Below, piece after piece: positions 35,935-43,122 of a stretch of DNA of 64,000 bases. The stretch is from RDYJ01 sp034931405 (GTDB taxonomy: Bacteria > Cyanobacteriota > Cyanobacteriia > Cyanobacteriales > Nostocaceae), in assembly GCF_034931405.1 (NCBI RefSeq), contig NZ_JAYGHA010000015.1, positions 76,241 to 140,240 of the forward strand. The letters are read 5' to 3'. Position numbers and translations under genes: made by a program. The notes beneath the pieces are model-generated. The model searched no databases. It was not told where the DNA came from and saw only the letters and a list, made by a program, of their open reading frames with translations. Within the stretch, counting starts at the first letter, position 1; every line of letters starts with the position of its first letter.

Positions 35935-36384
35935 TTATTTGGATTCACATTCTCTTTTGGTAATAAAATGGCGATAACGAAACATTGCTTCTAGCTGCAC
36001 TTGTACCAACCAACCGCTGACAAATTCTACTCCATCACCACCAGGCATAGAATAGGAAATATTATCAGTTAATTTCGTTTTTCCCTGTTCTTCTGTAAAC
36101 TCATGACGATGTACCCAAGATTCAAAAGGTCCAGATATCTGCTTATCAGTAAACAGACGATATTTTTCATAGTTAGTATGACGTGCTAACCATGTCAAAG
36201 GTAAGGGTCCTAGAAACAAACGAAACTCAGTTACTGCACCTTCATCAAGTCCACCCTCCCGACGCAGTACCTGTACAGGTTGCCAAGGTGGTGTTAGTAG
36301 CTGTAAAATGTCCTGTCTTTCATGGAATTTCCAAACTACTTCGACGGGTGCATTAATAATGGAAGAATGAGTAAAGTGCAGCAT
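35935..36384 (-). CDS. SRPBCC (START/Bet v1-like) family protein
   Basis: A 149-residue single domain: FTHSSIINAPVEVVWKFHER, PPWQPVQVLRREGG, GPLPLTWLARHTNYEKYRLF, DKQISGPFESWVHRHEFTEE and a long C-terminal helix LVQVQLEAMFRYRHFITKRE. This is the helix-grip fold that binds hydrophobic ligands; the NAPVEVVWKF start is typical. No specific ligand can be inferred. The two genes on its right (CPXCG protein and radical SAM) lie upstream on the same strand with short gaps, so an operon is possible. Confidence 0.8.
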   Translation of the reverse strand: MLHFTHSSIINAPVEVVWKFHERQDILQLLTPPWQPVQVLRREGGLDEGAVTEFRLFLGPLPLTWLARHTNYEKYRLFTDKQISGPFESWVHRHEFTEEQGKTKLTDNISYSMPGGDGVEFVSGWLVQVQLEAMFRYRHFITKRECESK

Positions 36385-36414
36385 GAAACCAAAAACCTTA
36401 AACTTAACCTTTAA

Positions 36415-36603
36415 TTAACCTTCATATTCGGTGTCTATTTCAATATCTAGCGTATCTTCATCAATTCTGACATATAAAATATTCGGGCGACAGCAAACTT
36501 GACAATCTTCTATATAATTTTGCTGCATTCCTGCACTGAAATCAATAAAAGTTAAATTTGGTTCACCACAATAAGCACAATAAAATTCTGATGTATTTTC
36601 CAT
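36415..36603 (-). CDS. CPXCG-motif cysteine-rich protein
   Basis: 62 residues with two cysteine pairs, FYCAYCGEPNLTFIDFS and IEDCQVCCRPNILYVR, followed by an acidic tail (EDTLDIEIDTEYEG). The spacing fits a zinc-ribbon-like CPXCG family protein, although the first motif here is CAYCG rather than CPYCG. Function unknown. It lies 25 bp downstream of the radical SAM stop and 30 bp before the SRPBCC gene. Confidence 0.8.
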   Translation of the reverse strand: MENTSEFYCAYCGEPNLTFIDFSAGMQQNYIEDCQVCCRPNILYVRIDEDTLDIEIDTEYEG

Positions 36604-36628
36604 CCTCTAACTTTGCGAACCTCTGGGT

Positions 36629-38260
36629 TTATTTCACTTGGGAAGCAGAACGAAAGTAACTCATCGCTTCAGTCAAATGCTTTATTAGTGTAGACTGTGG
36701 CAATGGTCCTTGCAAGTGATTCCAAGGTAAAATCTTTTCAGTTGACCAATGACTATAAACGTAATATTCTAAATCAGGAATTTTCCCTTTTAATTCTTTA
36801 AAAGCGCGTTTGTAACTACCCAAGGAATCACCAAAATCACGAGTTAATTCTAACAGATGGGAAAGTCTGCGATCGCCTCTCGATAACAAAGCTTGAATAA
36901 CCGACCAATTATAACTTTCAGGACGAAAATCTATACCTTGGGGCTTTAAATATTTTTGTAAAAACTGTAACCTTTTTTCAGATTGTTTATTCACCCCAAA
37001 CCACTGAAAAGGCGTGTGTGACTTGGGTACAAAGGTGCTACATCCCAGGGTTAACCGCAAACCAGGAGCAGCTTTTTTAACAGCTTTCATCATTGCTACT
37101 GTTGCATCTAAATCTTCTGTTTCTTCCCCAGGAATACCCACCATGCCATATAATTTTAAACTTGATAAACCCCCAGCTTTAGCATTTGTAGCTGCTTGGA
37201 TAATTTCATCATTATATAACTTTTTATTGATGATTTGGCGTAATTTATCCGAACCACTTTCTATAGCAATGGTAAGCGATCGCGTGTCTCGTTTTGCCAA
37301 AGTTTGAGCTAACTTTTCCGTTACCGTATTTGTTCTCACCGAAGCAACACTCAACCGCACATCATCATATTTTGGTTGACTAATATAATCTAATAACTCG
37401 GAAAATTCAGGATGTTGAGTTACAGAAGCACCCAATAAACCCAAACGGTTAGTAACTTTTAAACCTTGTTCAATAGCAGGAATTAAAGAATTTTCTAAAC
37501 TTGCAGTTCTAAAAGGTAAAGTTAAATAACTAGCTAAACAAAAGCGGCACATTTCGGGACAACTCCGCACCACTTCTACCATAAAAATATTTTCCCATGC
37601 GGCTTTTTCTGTAACAACAGTAGAAGCAGAAAGAGTATTTCCCCGATAAGTTTGCTTTTGGATAAATGCGGGAATATCAACATCAATAGGATTAATTGCT
37701 ATTATTTCTCCATCATCACTAGAATATTCAACATGATATAAACTGGGAATATAAATACCGGGAACTTGTGCTAATCTTTTTAATTTAACTTCCCGTGTTG
37801 CGTTTCTGACTTCCTTGTAAGCTTCTATAAAACTACCTAATAAAATTTCCCCATCACCTAATAAAATCACATCAAAAAAATCTGCAAAAGGTTCGGGGTT
37901 AGCAGTGAGAACAGGTCCACCACCAAAAACTAGAGGATGATTTTCATTGCGTAAATTTGCGCGCAGGGGAATTTGTAAAGACTCTAAAAGATTAAAGATA
38001 TTCACATAATCTAATTCCCAAGACATAGAAAAACCTAAGATTTCTGGTTGTCGAGGAAGTTGTTCTTGAGTATCAGTAAATAAACGACTTACCTGCACAT
38101 CATCACGCATCGCTAAAGTTGCCCAAACCACCTGATAACCTAGACTGGTTATACCCACAGTGTACTCATTTGGGAAAGCGAAAATTAAAGGAATAGAGTC
38201 ATTTTGGGGAGTTGCAGGGGTAAATAAAAGCCGTTCCGAGTTAAATACAGATGATGTCAC
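36629..38260 (-). CDS. B12-binding-type radical SAM protein
   Basis: 543 residues. The N-terminal ~190 residues resemble a B12-binding-like Rossmann domain (LIFAFPNEYTVGITSLGYQV, EILGFSMSWELDYVNIFNLL, LVFGGGPVLTANPEPFADFF, FDVILLGDGEILLGSFIEAY). The radical SAM core follows with the CxxxCxxC cluster motif in VVRSCPEMCRFCLASY, then LTIAIESGSDKLRQIINKKL and KLYGMVGIPGEETEDLDATV. Proteins of this type include TIGR03960-like enzymes; the substrate is unknown. The domain before the radical SAM lacks an obvious DxHxxG cobalamin motif, so cobalamin binding is unproven. Confidence 0.82.
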   Translation of the reverse strand: MTSSVFNSERLLFTPATPQNDSIPLIFAFPNEYTVGITSLGYQVVWATLAMRDDVQVSRLFTDTQEQLPRQPEILGFSMSWELDYVNIFNLLESLQIPLRANLRNENHPLVFGGGPVLTANPEPFADFFDVILLGDGEILLGSFIEAYKEVRNATREVKLKRLAQVPGIYIPSLYHVEYSSDDGEIIAINPIDVDIPAFIQKQTYRGNTLSASTVVTEKAAWENIFMVEVVRSCPEMCRFCLASYLTLPFRTASLENSLIPAIEQGLKVTNRLGLLGASVTQHPEFSELLDYISQPKYDDVRLSVASVRTNTVTEKLAQTLAKRDTRSLTIAIESGSDKLRQIINKKLYNDEIIQAATNAKAGGLSSLKLYGMVGIPGEETEDLDATVAMMKAVKKAAPGLRLTLGCSTFVPKSHTPFQWFGVNKQSEKRLQFLQKYLKPQGIDFRPESYNWSVIQALLSRGDRRLSHLLELTRDFGDSLGSYKRAFKELKGKIPDLEYYVYSHWSTEKILPWNHLQGPLPQSTLIKHLTEAMSYFRSASQVK

Positions 38261-38356
38261 AGGTTATTCTAAAAAGTGATCTATATCTAATTGTAAATCA
38301 AATGAAGATAGATCCCCGGCTTCTCCAAGGAGACTCTGATGAAATTGCATAAAGAA

Positions 38357-38385
38357 ACCCCATCTTCAACAAAGTAAGATGGGGT
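38357..38385 (-). terminator. Terminator-like hairpin after the RRM gene
   Basis: CCCCATCTT and AAGATGGGG enclose CAACAAAGT. It lies between the RRM gene and the radical SAM gene. A sister hairpin (CCCAACTT CAACAAAGC AAGTTGGG) lies at 39388-39412 with almost the same loop, so these are also a small repeat family. A half copy of the AGATCCCC palindrome is at 38309-38325. Confidence 0.5.
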
Positions 38386-38420
38386 AATTCAGATTATATT
38401 GCTAAATCTTTAGATTCAGC

Positions 38421-38726
38421 TTAGTAACGATTGCGGCTACCGCCACCACGATTACCACCACCAAAAGAACCACCGCCTCTGTCTTCTTTGGGTTTGGCCT
38501 TATTAACTTTTAAATCACGACCCATCCACTCAGCACCATCAAGGGCATCAATAGCGGTGGTTTCTTCTTCTTCAGTACCCATTTCCACAAAACCAAAACC
38601 GCGCAATCTTCCTGTTTCACGGTCTGTAGGTAGCTGAACACGCTTTACAGAACCATATTCTGCGAAAACCGCAGTTAGAGTATCTTGGGTAACTTCATAA
38701 GAGAGGTTGCCTACATAAATTGACAT
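38421..38726 (-). CDS. RRM-type RNA-binding protein (cyanobacterial Rbp family)
   Basis: 101 residues with one RRM: RNP2 is IYVGNL at the N-terminus and RNP1 is RGFGFVEM, followed by a short glycine-rich tail (GGGSFGGGNRGGGSRNRY). Cyanobacterial Rbp proteins of this type are often cold-induced and bind mRNA; some help localise photosynthesis or thylakoid-related transcripts. The ~290 bp upstream contain no gene on this strand and may provide a long 5' untranslated region, but no cold-box sequence is certain. Confidence 0.9.
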   Translation of the reverse strand: MSIYVGNLSYEVTQDTLTAVFAEYGSVKRVQLPTDRETGRLRGFGFVEMGTEEEETTAIDALDGAEWMGRDLKVNKAKPKEDRGGGSFGGGNRGGGSRNRY

Positions 38727-39020
38727 AGCTTTTCTCCAAAATCATAAGAGTGTAGAGATTTAGGTTTCGGAGAAAAGTCTGTAAATACCAAAAGGAAAAA
38801 AACCATCAATGTTAAAAACAAACGCCGTCGCCGAATTACTTCTCAAGTTCCATAATTGCATAAAAATCAAATTCCAGAGAGGAAGTTACAAAAATTGTTA
38901 CATAAAGACACATGAACAATTTATCTCGCTGGTTTTCCACTCTGAATTTAGTGATTATGGTGTATGAGACTGAAAATACCTATTATGATTTCTTTAGCAA
39001 AAGAGTAAGGGTTACGGATA

Positions 39021-39377
39021 ATGCAAGTTCTAAAAAGAGCCATCAGACCAGAAATCTGTATATCGTTCCTCCACATCTACCCAACTACTTGGGGGACTGC
39101 TGGTGATATTTGTTTAATCCGTGAATCTGTCGCTAATTCAGGCGTATCTAAGTTTGTTGGACACAAACTCAAGCTAGTGCTTCCCAAAGGAATGGAGCGT
39201 GATTACTTAGCGGGACTACCGGTGATCAAAGTTGCAGGTCATGTGGGTGACGGACATCCTAAAGATCCTCAGTCCGAATGGGAGGCTTATGAAGGCGTAG
39301 ATAGGGAAATAGCGATCGCGGCTCTGAAACCTTGGGGTTTTAAATTAATTGAGATTGATACTGATGTATCATTTTAG
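39021..39377 (+). CDS. Hypothetical protein, 118 residues
   Basis: I do not recognise the family. The ATG at 39021 gives MQVLKRAIRPEICISFLHIY followed by TTWGTAGDICLIRESVANSG, KLVLPKGMERDYLAGLPVIK, VAGHVGDGHPKDPQSEWEAY and a final FKLIEIDTDVSF. It has no signal peptide or membrane segment, and composition looks like a normal soluble protein. It is divergent from the RRM gene and is followed by a terminator-like hairpin at 39388-39412, which supports a real transcribed unit. Confidence 0.55.
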   Translation: MQVLKRAIRPEICISFLHIYPTTWGTAGDICLIRESVANSGVSKFVGHKLKLVLPKGMERDYLAGLPVIKVAGHVGDGHPKDPQSEWEAYEGVDREIAIAALKPWGFKLIEIDTDVSF

Positions 39378-39387
39378 ATGAATTTAC

Positions 39388-39412
39388 CCAACTTCAACAA
39401 AGCAAGTTGGGG
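39388..39412 (+). terminator. Terminator-like hairpin
   Basis: CCCAACTT and AAGTTGGG around CAACAAAGC, followed by GTTTCT, 10 bp after the stop of the 118-residue protein. Same family as 38357-38385. Confidence 0.55.
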
Positions 39413-39516
39413 TTTCTACATCCCCAAAAGTAAGTTGAGATTTTTGATGCTGCTTTTGGGATATTGATCTCAAACTGCCAATTTAAAACCGTTTTTTCCT
39501 AGCAAAGCCAAGATTA

Positions 39517-41136
39517 TTAAGATTTATATAGCAGTAATTCACCATCTAAGCCTGTAACACCATTGAGAATAGCCAGAGTTTTATTAATAAAGCTAATCTC
39601 AGTATTACCATTAGTTTCATTTAAAACTAAAGTAGCAGATGAAATACCAAGTCCAGCAGCACCAGCGATACTGATAACATCAATACCAACCTGAAAATCT
39701 AAAATTGTATTAGCTGCATCTGGTAGTTCAACGGTAACAATTTGGAACTCGTCAGCACCAGCACCACCGCTGATTAAATTATTACCACCTGTCTGCACAA
39801 TGAATTTATCATTACCATCACCACCTAAAACTCGGTCATTATTACCCAGGTAAAAGGTATCATTACCAGCACCGCCTGACATCCGACTACCACCTTTAGC
39901 ATCGGTAGCATCAAAAATATCATCACCTGAACCACCGAAGGCGCGATCATTTTTGCTGACATCTATAATGTCATTACCACTACCTAAGAAGACGCGGTTA
40001 TCACTAGCATAACTTTTGATAGCGAGATCAACCTCATCATCACCAGCACCAGTAAAGACAATATCTACAACAGCTTCTAAATCCACACCTGCAATTAAAT
40101 CATCATTTCCAGGAGTTCCAGATACTAACTTGCTTTCTGTGGGGAAAAAAGTTATACCAACAGGACGTTCAAGAATTGGGTTTGTGGGAACTAAAACCTC
40201 AAATGGGTTAACAGGTGAAGCAACTTCAGTGTCATACTGAAGAATTGCACCTTGATTGTCCGTAGTAAAATCAAAACCAACGGTAAGCAAATCACCATTA
40301 GGCGCAAAAGCCAGACTGCCAATAAAATTATTACTGGGCGGCGTGTCAGTTGTATAATTTGTAGAAAGCCTATTTACTAAATCCCCAGTTTCCAAGTCAT
40401 AGCGTAGAATATCATTAGCAAAATCACTCACATATAAGTCACCATCTTTACCAACAGCTAAACCTAGCAAACTGACAAAATCAAAACTATCTGGTGAAGG
40501 TTGAGGTGTAGCAAAAATTGTGGGTGTTGTTCCTGCTGCTAGTGAATCATAACGTAAAACTTGACTAGAAAAACCTGCACTAAAATCAGCCGAAACCACT
40601 CCAGTAACAGTATCAACTGTGGCTACACTACCTTGAGTAGTAACATAGAGACTGTTATTTATAAAAAGTAGCCCGTTGGGTCCATTTAATCCGTCTGCTT
40701 GACCATTTCCCTGGGCGAAAATATCAATAAATTCTCCAGTTTCACCGTCATAGCGCAATATTTGATCACTGAGAAAACTGGAAACGTAAAAATTTCCATC
40801 TGGTCCATAAGCAACTCCGTAGGGACGAATCAAACCTCCGGTTTCATCTATGTCTGTATTGGGATTATCGCCGATAAAGACATCAATAAAATTACCAGTT
40901 TGTCCGTCAAACCTTAAAATAGAGGAACTTCCTGGTTCTGAACCACTGGCCACATAAAGGTCACTTTTACCGTCATCGTTTCCATCGGGTCCAAAAAGCA
41001 AGGTGTCAGGATTTTTGAGTCCACCAAGTCCAGCAGTGATAAACTCTCCTAAATAGTTACCTGTAGCAGCATCGAAGCGGAGAACATTGTCGCCTCTGGT
41101 GTTACCAACTAGAAAGCTACTATTTCTGTTTTGCAT
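39517..41136 (-). CDS. Beta-propeller protein with RTX-like C-terminus
   Basis: 539 residues. Residues 1-~330 are NHL/Vgb-like blades, each with a DLYVAS/NFYVSS..ILRYDG.TG.FI pattern (VLRFDAATGNYLGEFI, ILRFDGQTGNFIDVFI, ILRYDGETGEFIDIFA). From ~340 come hemolysin-type Gly-Asp repeats (GTPGNDDLI, FTGAGDDEVD, GSGNDIID, GGDGNDKF, GGAGADEF), and a hydrophobic end. There is no N-terminal signal peptide, as expected for type I secretion. The C-terminal module matches the protein at 3-1073. Likely an extracellular or cell-surface protein; function unknown. Confidence 0.82.
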   Translation of the reverse strand: MQNRNSSFLVGNTRGDNVLRFDAATGNYLGEFITAGLGGLKNPDTLLFGPDGNDDGKSDLYVASGSEPGSSSILRFDGQTGNFIDVFIGDNPNTDIDETGGLIRPYGVAYGPDGNFYVSSFLSDQILRYDGETGEFIDIFAQGNGQADGLNGPNGLLFINNSLYVTTQGSVATVDTVTGVVSADFSAGFSSQVLRYDSLAAGTTPTIFATPQPSPDSFDFVSLLGLAVGKDGDLYVSDFANDILRYDLETGDLVNRLSTNYTTDTPPSNNFIGSLAFAPNGDLLTVGFDFTTDNQGAILQYDTEVASPVNPFEVLVPTNPILERPVGITFFPTESKLVSGTPGNDDLIAGVDLEAVVDIVFTGAGDDEVDLAIKSYASDNRVFLGSGNDIIDVSKNDRAFGGSGDDIFDATDAKGGSRMSGGAGNDTFYLGNNDRVLGGDGNDKFIVQTGGNNLISGGAGADEFQIVTVELPDAANTILDFQVGIDVISIAGAAGLGISSATLVLNETNGNTEISFINKTLAILNGVTGLDGELLLYKS

Positions 41137-41221
41137 ATTTTTATAAAAATATCATGGCTTACTTCTGTAACAATTTACCATGATAGCGATCGCTAATTAT
41201 TTAGTTTGAGTGTTTTTTAAA

Positions 41222-41551
41222 TCATACTCTAGTAGAGTTATCTATTCGTTGTTGAAGAGAAGCGATAATTTCAGGACTTAATTCTGCTTCTGGTTGTACT
41301 ACTTCACGTTCAGCTAAAACTGATTTCATTTGACTTTCGGAGGCTTTTCCTAAAAGTTGTAACAGTGTTTTAAAGTTTTGTTTTTGCTCAATTATTTCTT
41401 TTTCTGGTGTTGCTTGAATAAACTCTGTGGATACAGCTTGGCGGGTTAAAGCATAAACTATATATTGATTTAAAGAAACACCTTCAATTTCAGCTAACTT
41501 GATTAACCGTTGGTGTAGTGTTTCTGGTAATCTCAGTGTTAATTGACTCAT
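41222..41551 (-). CDS. Ribbon-helix-helix antitoxin-like protein
   Basis: 109 residues. The N-terminus LTLRLPETLHQRLIKLAEIE then GVSLNQYIVYALTRQ is a classical RHH of the HicB/CopG antitoxin type. The remaining ~60 residues are polar. No toxin gene is adjacent in the canonical position, so it may be a solitary regulator or orphan antitoxin. It is 15 bp downstream of the HNH gene on the same strand, in a cluster of small genes. Confidence 0.75.
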   Translation of the reverse strand: MSQLTLRLPETLHQRLIKLAEIEGVSLNQYIVYALTRQAVSTEFIQATPEKEIIEQKQNFKTLLQLLGKASESQMKSVLAEREVVQPEAELSPEIIASLQQRIDNSTRV

Positions 41552-41566
41552 TATTATTCCACTAAA

Positions 41567-41797
41567 CTAAAACCTATCAATATCTATATTTAATTCACCA
41601 CTATGATATTTACGATGACATTCTGGACAGAACGTGATCATATTTTGTAGATCAGCTTCTCCTCCTTCGCTGTAAGGAATCAGATGATGTCCATGTGCTT
41701 TTTGTGTAATTTTTCCACACACCATACATTGATATGCTTCAACTTCTTTAACTTCCTTTTGTACTTTTCTATGTTCGTACGGTCGTTGCTTGCCCAT
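41567..41797 (-). CDS. HNH endonuclease
   Basis: The ATG at 41797 (MGKQRPYEHRKVQ...) has AAGGACGG upstream; a start 24 bases earlier is possible. The 76-residue protein has two zinc-binding CxxC motifs (QCMVCGK and CPECH) and the HNH core HGHHLIPYSEGGEADLQN then MITFCPECHRKYH. Such minimal HNH proteins are nicking or double-strand nucleases of mobile or defence origin. It has no visible partner apart from the adjacent RHH gene. Confidence 0.85.
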   Translation of the reverse strand: MGKQRPYEHRKVQKEVKEVEAYQCMVCGKITQKAHGHHLIPYSEGGEADLQNMITFCPECHRKYHSGELNIDIDRF

Positions 41798-41920
41798 TTT
41801 GATATTTCCGTCCTTAAGCATTAAAAAATTATTAACTCCCCTATTCTAAATGTTTTAAATGATTGATATTCATTGAGATAAAGAAAAGGGGAGGATGAAA
41901 TTTAACTCATAAAACCGCTG

Positions 41921-42127
41921 TTATTCATCACTATCACTCGAATCAAGCAATTTCAATTCTTGTGCGGGAAGAGATTTCATATCTCCTTCAACTATAGTTC
42001 CTCTTGCCTCTGGAGCAATTTGTTTTTTTAGTTTTTTTATTCCACTGGAAATCTCTTCTTGTTCCGTTTCTGTCAACATATCAATTCTGACAGTAATTGC
42101 CCGATTTCTCTCCGACTTTTTAGTCAT
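41921..42127 (-). CDS. Hypothetical small charged protein
   Basis: 68 residues from the ATG at 42127 (MTKKSERNRAITVRIDMLTE). The first half is basic and the second acidic (ELKLLDSSDSDE). I do not recognise a family; the ITVRID sequence hints at a DNA-binding strand, but that is weak. It lies between other small minus-strand genes of the toxin-antitoxin-like cluster. Confidence 0.45.
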   Translation of the reverse strand: MTKKSERNRAITVRIDMLTETEQEEISSGIKKLKKQIAPEARGTIVEGDMKSLPAQELKLLDSSDSDE

Positions 42128-42168
42128 GGTTAACACCTTTGCTGGATATGAAATACCTGATAATTTTT

Positions 42169-42459
42169 CTAAAACGTGGTTACTTTTACTTTTCCTTGTG
42201 GAGTTTCTTTAACCGTACTAACTTCCATTATATTTGTCTCATCTACGTGAGTAATTACTAAGTTAGGAGTTTGGTTAATTCTGGGAATTTTGTTCTCATC
42301 TAAACTTATGGAAATTACGAAAACTTCTCCTTTCTGATTTTTGATAACAACATGATAGCCTGAATCTATAGGCCATAAATTTATTACCTCTTCTCCCTCT
42401 TTAAGAATTTTGATTTCTGGTGGAGAGATATGATTAGCTAACATAGTTATGTTCTCCAT
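42169..42459 (-). CDS. Hypothetical protein, 96 residues
   Basis: Beta-rich small protein (NLWPIDSGYHVVIKNQKGEV, FVISISLDENKIPRINQT). No membrane segment or known motif. It has possible starts at MENITML (42459) or MLANHIS (42444). It is 41 bp upstream of the 68-residue gene on the same strand and likely cotranscribed. Function unknown. Confidence 0.45.
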   Translation of the reverse strand: MENITMLANHISPPEIKILKEGEEVINLWPIDSGYHVVIKNQKGEVFVISISLDENKIPRINQTPNLVITHVDETNIMEVSTVKETPQGKVKVTTF

Positions 42460-42503
42460 TTGGTAAAAAGAAAGTCATGTTACAATCTTAATATGAGATA
42501 TAT

Positions 42504-42605
42504 CTAAAAAACAATCTTGTAAAGAAATTTGATAATATTTTTTTGTTTGATAGGATCACGAGGATCATTGACATAAATTAAGATATTAGTATCAACGGCG
42601 TTCAT
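42504..42605 (-). pseudogene. VapC-type PIN-domain toxin, truncated
   Basis: The frame reads MNAVDTNILIYVNDPRDPIK and 13 more residues, then TAG. MNAVDTNILIY is the N-terminal strand of PIN-domain toxins with the first catalytic Asp. A full VapC is ~130 residues, so about three quarters is lost. The start overlaps the end of the antitoxin reading frame by 14 bp, the usual operon arrangement. Confidence 0.6.
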
Positions 42606-42834
42606 GCAGCATCTCCCGTGTGAAACGAGGTGCATTTAATGGAATCGGATTTTGCTGCATTCGTGAAATTAGAGATTTGAGAAAACGTTGTTTACTTTCT
42701 ACATCTGAAATGGGAGGTGAAACAACAGAATTTGATTGGATGAGTCATTCCACCTCAGAACCTTCAGGCAAATTACAGGCTGTTTCCAAAATGAATGTGC
42801 CGTTACGATAGACTGCTTTTAGGGTAGGGGGCAT
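42592..42834 (-). pseudogene. AF2212-like (DUF104) antitoxin with an in-frame stop
   Basis: The frame starts MPPTLKAVYRNGTFILETAC then NLPEGSEVE, hits TGA at 42747-42745 (codon 30), and continues without shift as LIQSNSVVSPPISDVESKQR ... RFTREMLHERR to 42592. The start is the hallmark of AF2212-like antitoxins. A single nonsense mutation thus splits an otherwise intact ~80-codon gene, next to a truncated VapC. This is a decaying toxin-antitoxin pair. Confidence 0.65.
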
Positions 42835-43122
42835 AAGAGAACACTCCATAATTTAATTATTGTAGAGCAAGTTAAGTCAAGAATCAGTATCACCCATCAA
42901 TTAACAAGTTAATATTACATTCAAATGGCATGATTTTATTTCATCTCCTCACATTGTCCCTAGTGGTAATAGAATAATAACGATGCCTACGGCGAGTGAA
43001 ACGATCGCCAGATAAAGCCTACCAAAAACAGAAGGTAGCAATTAAGTAGCAGATTTGACAGAAGTAGAACACCAAAACTCTGTATCCAGAAGAGATTACT
43101 GAAAAGCGAAGTAAAAATTTTT

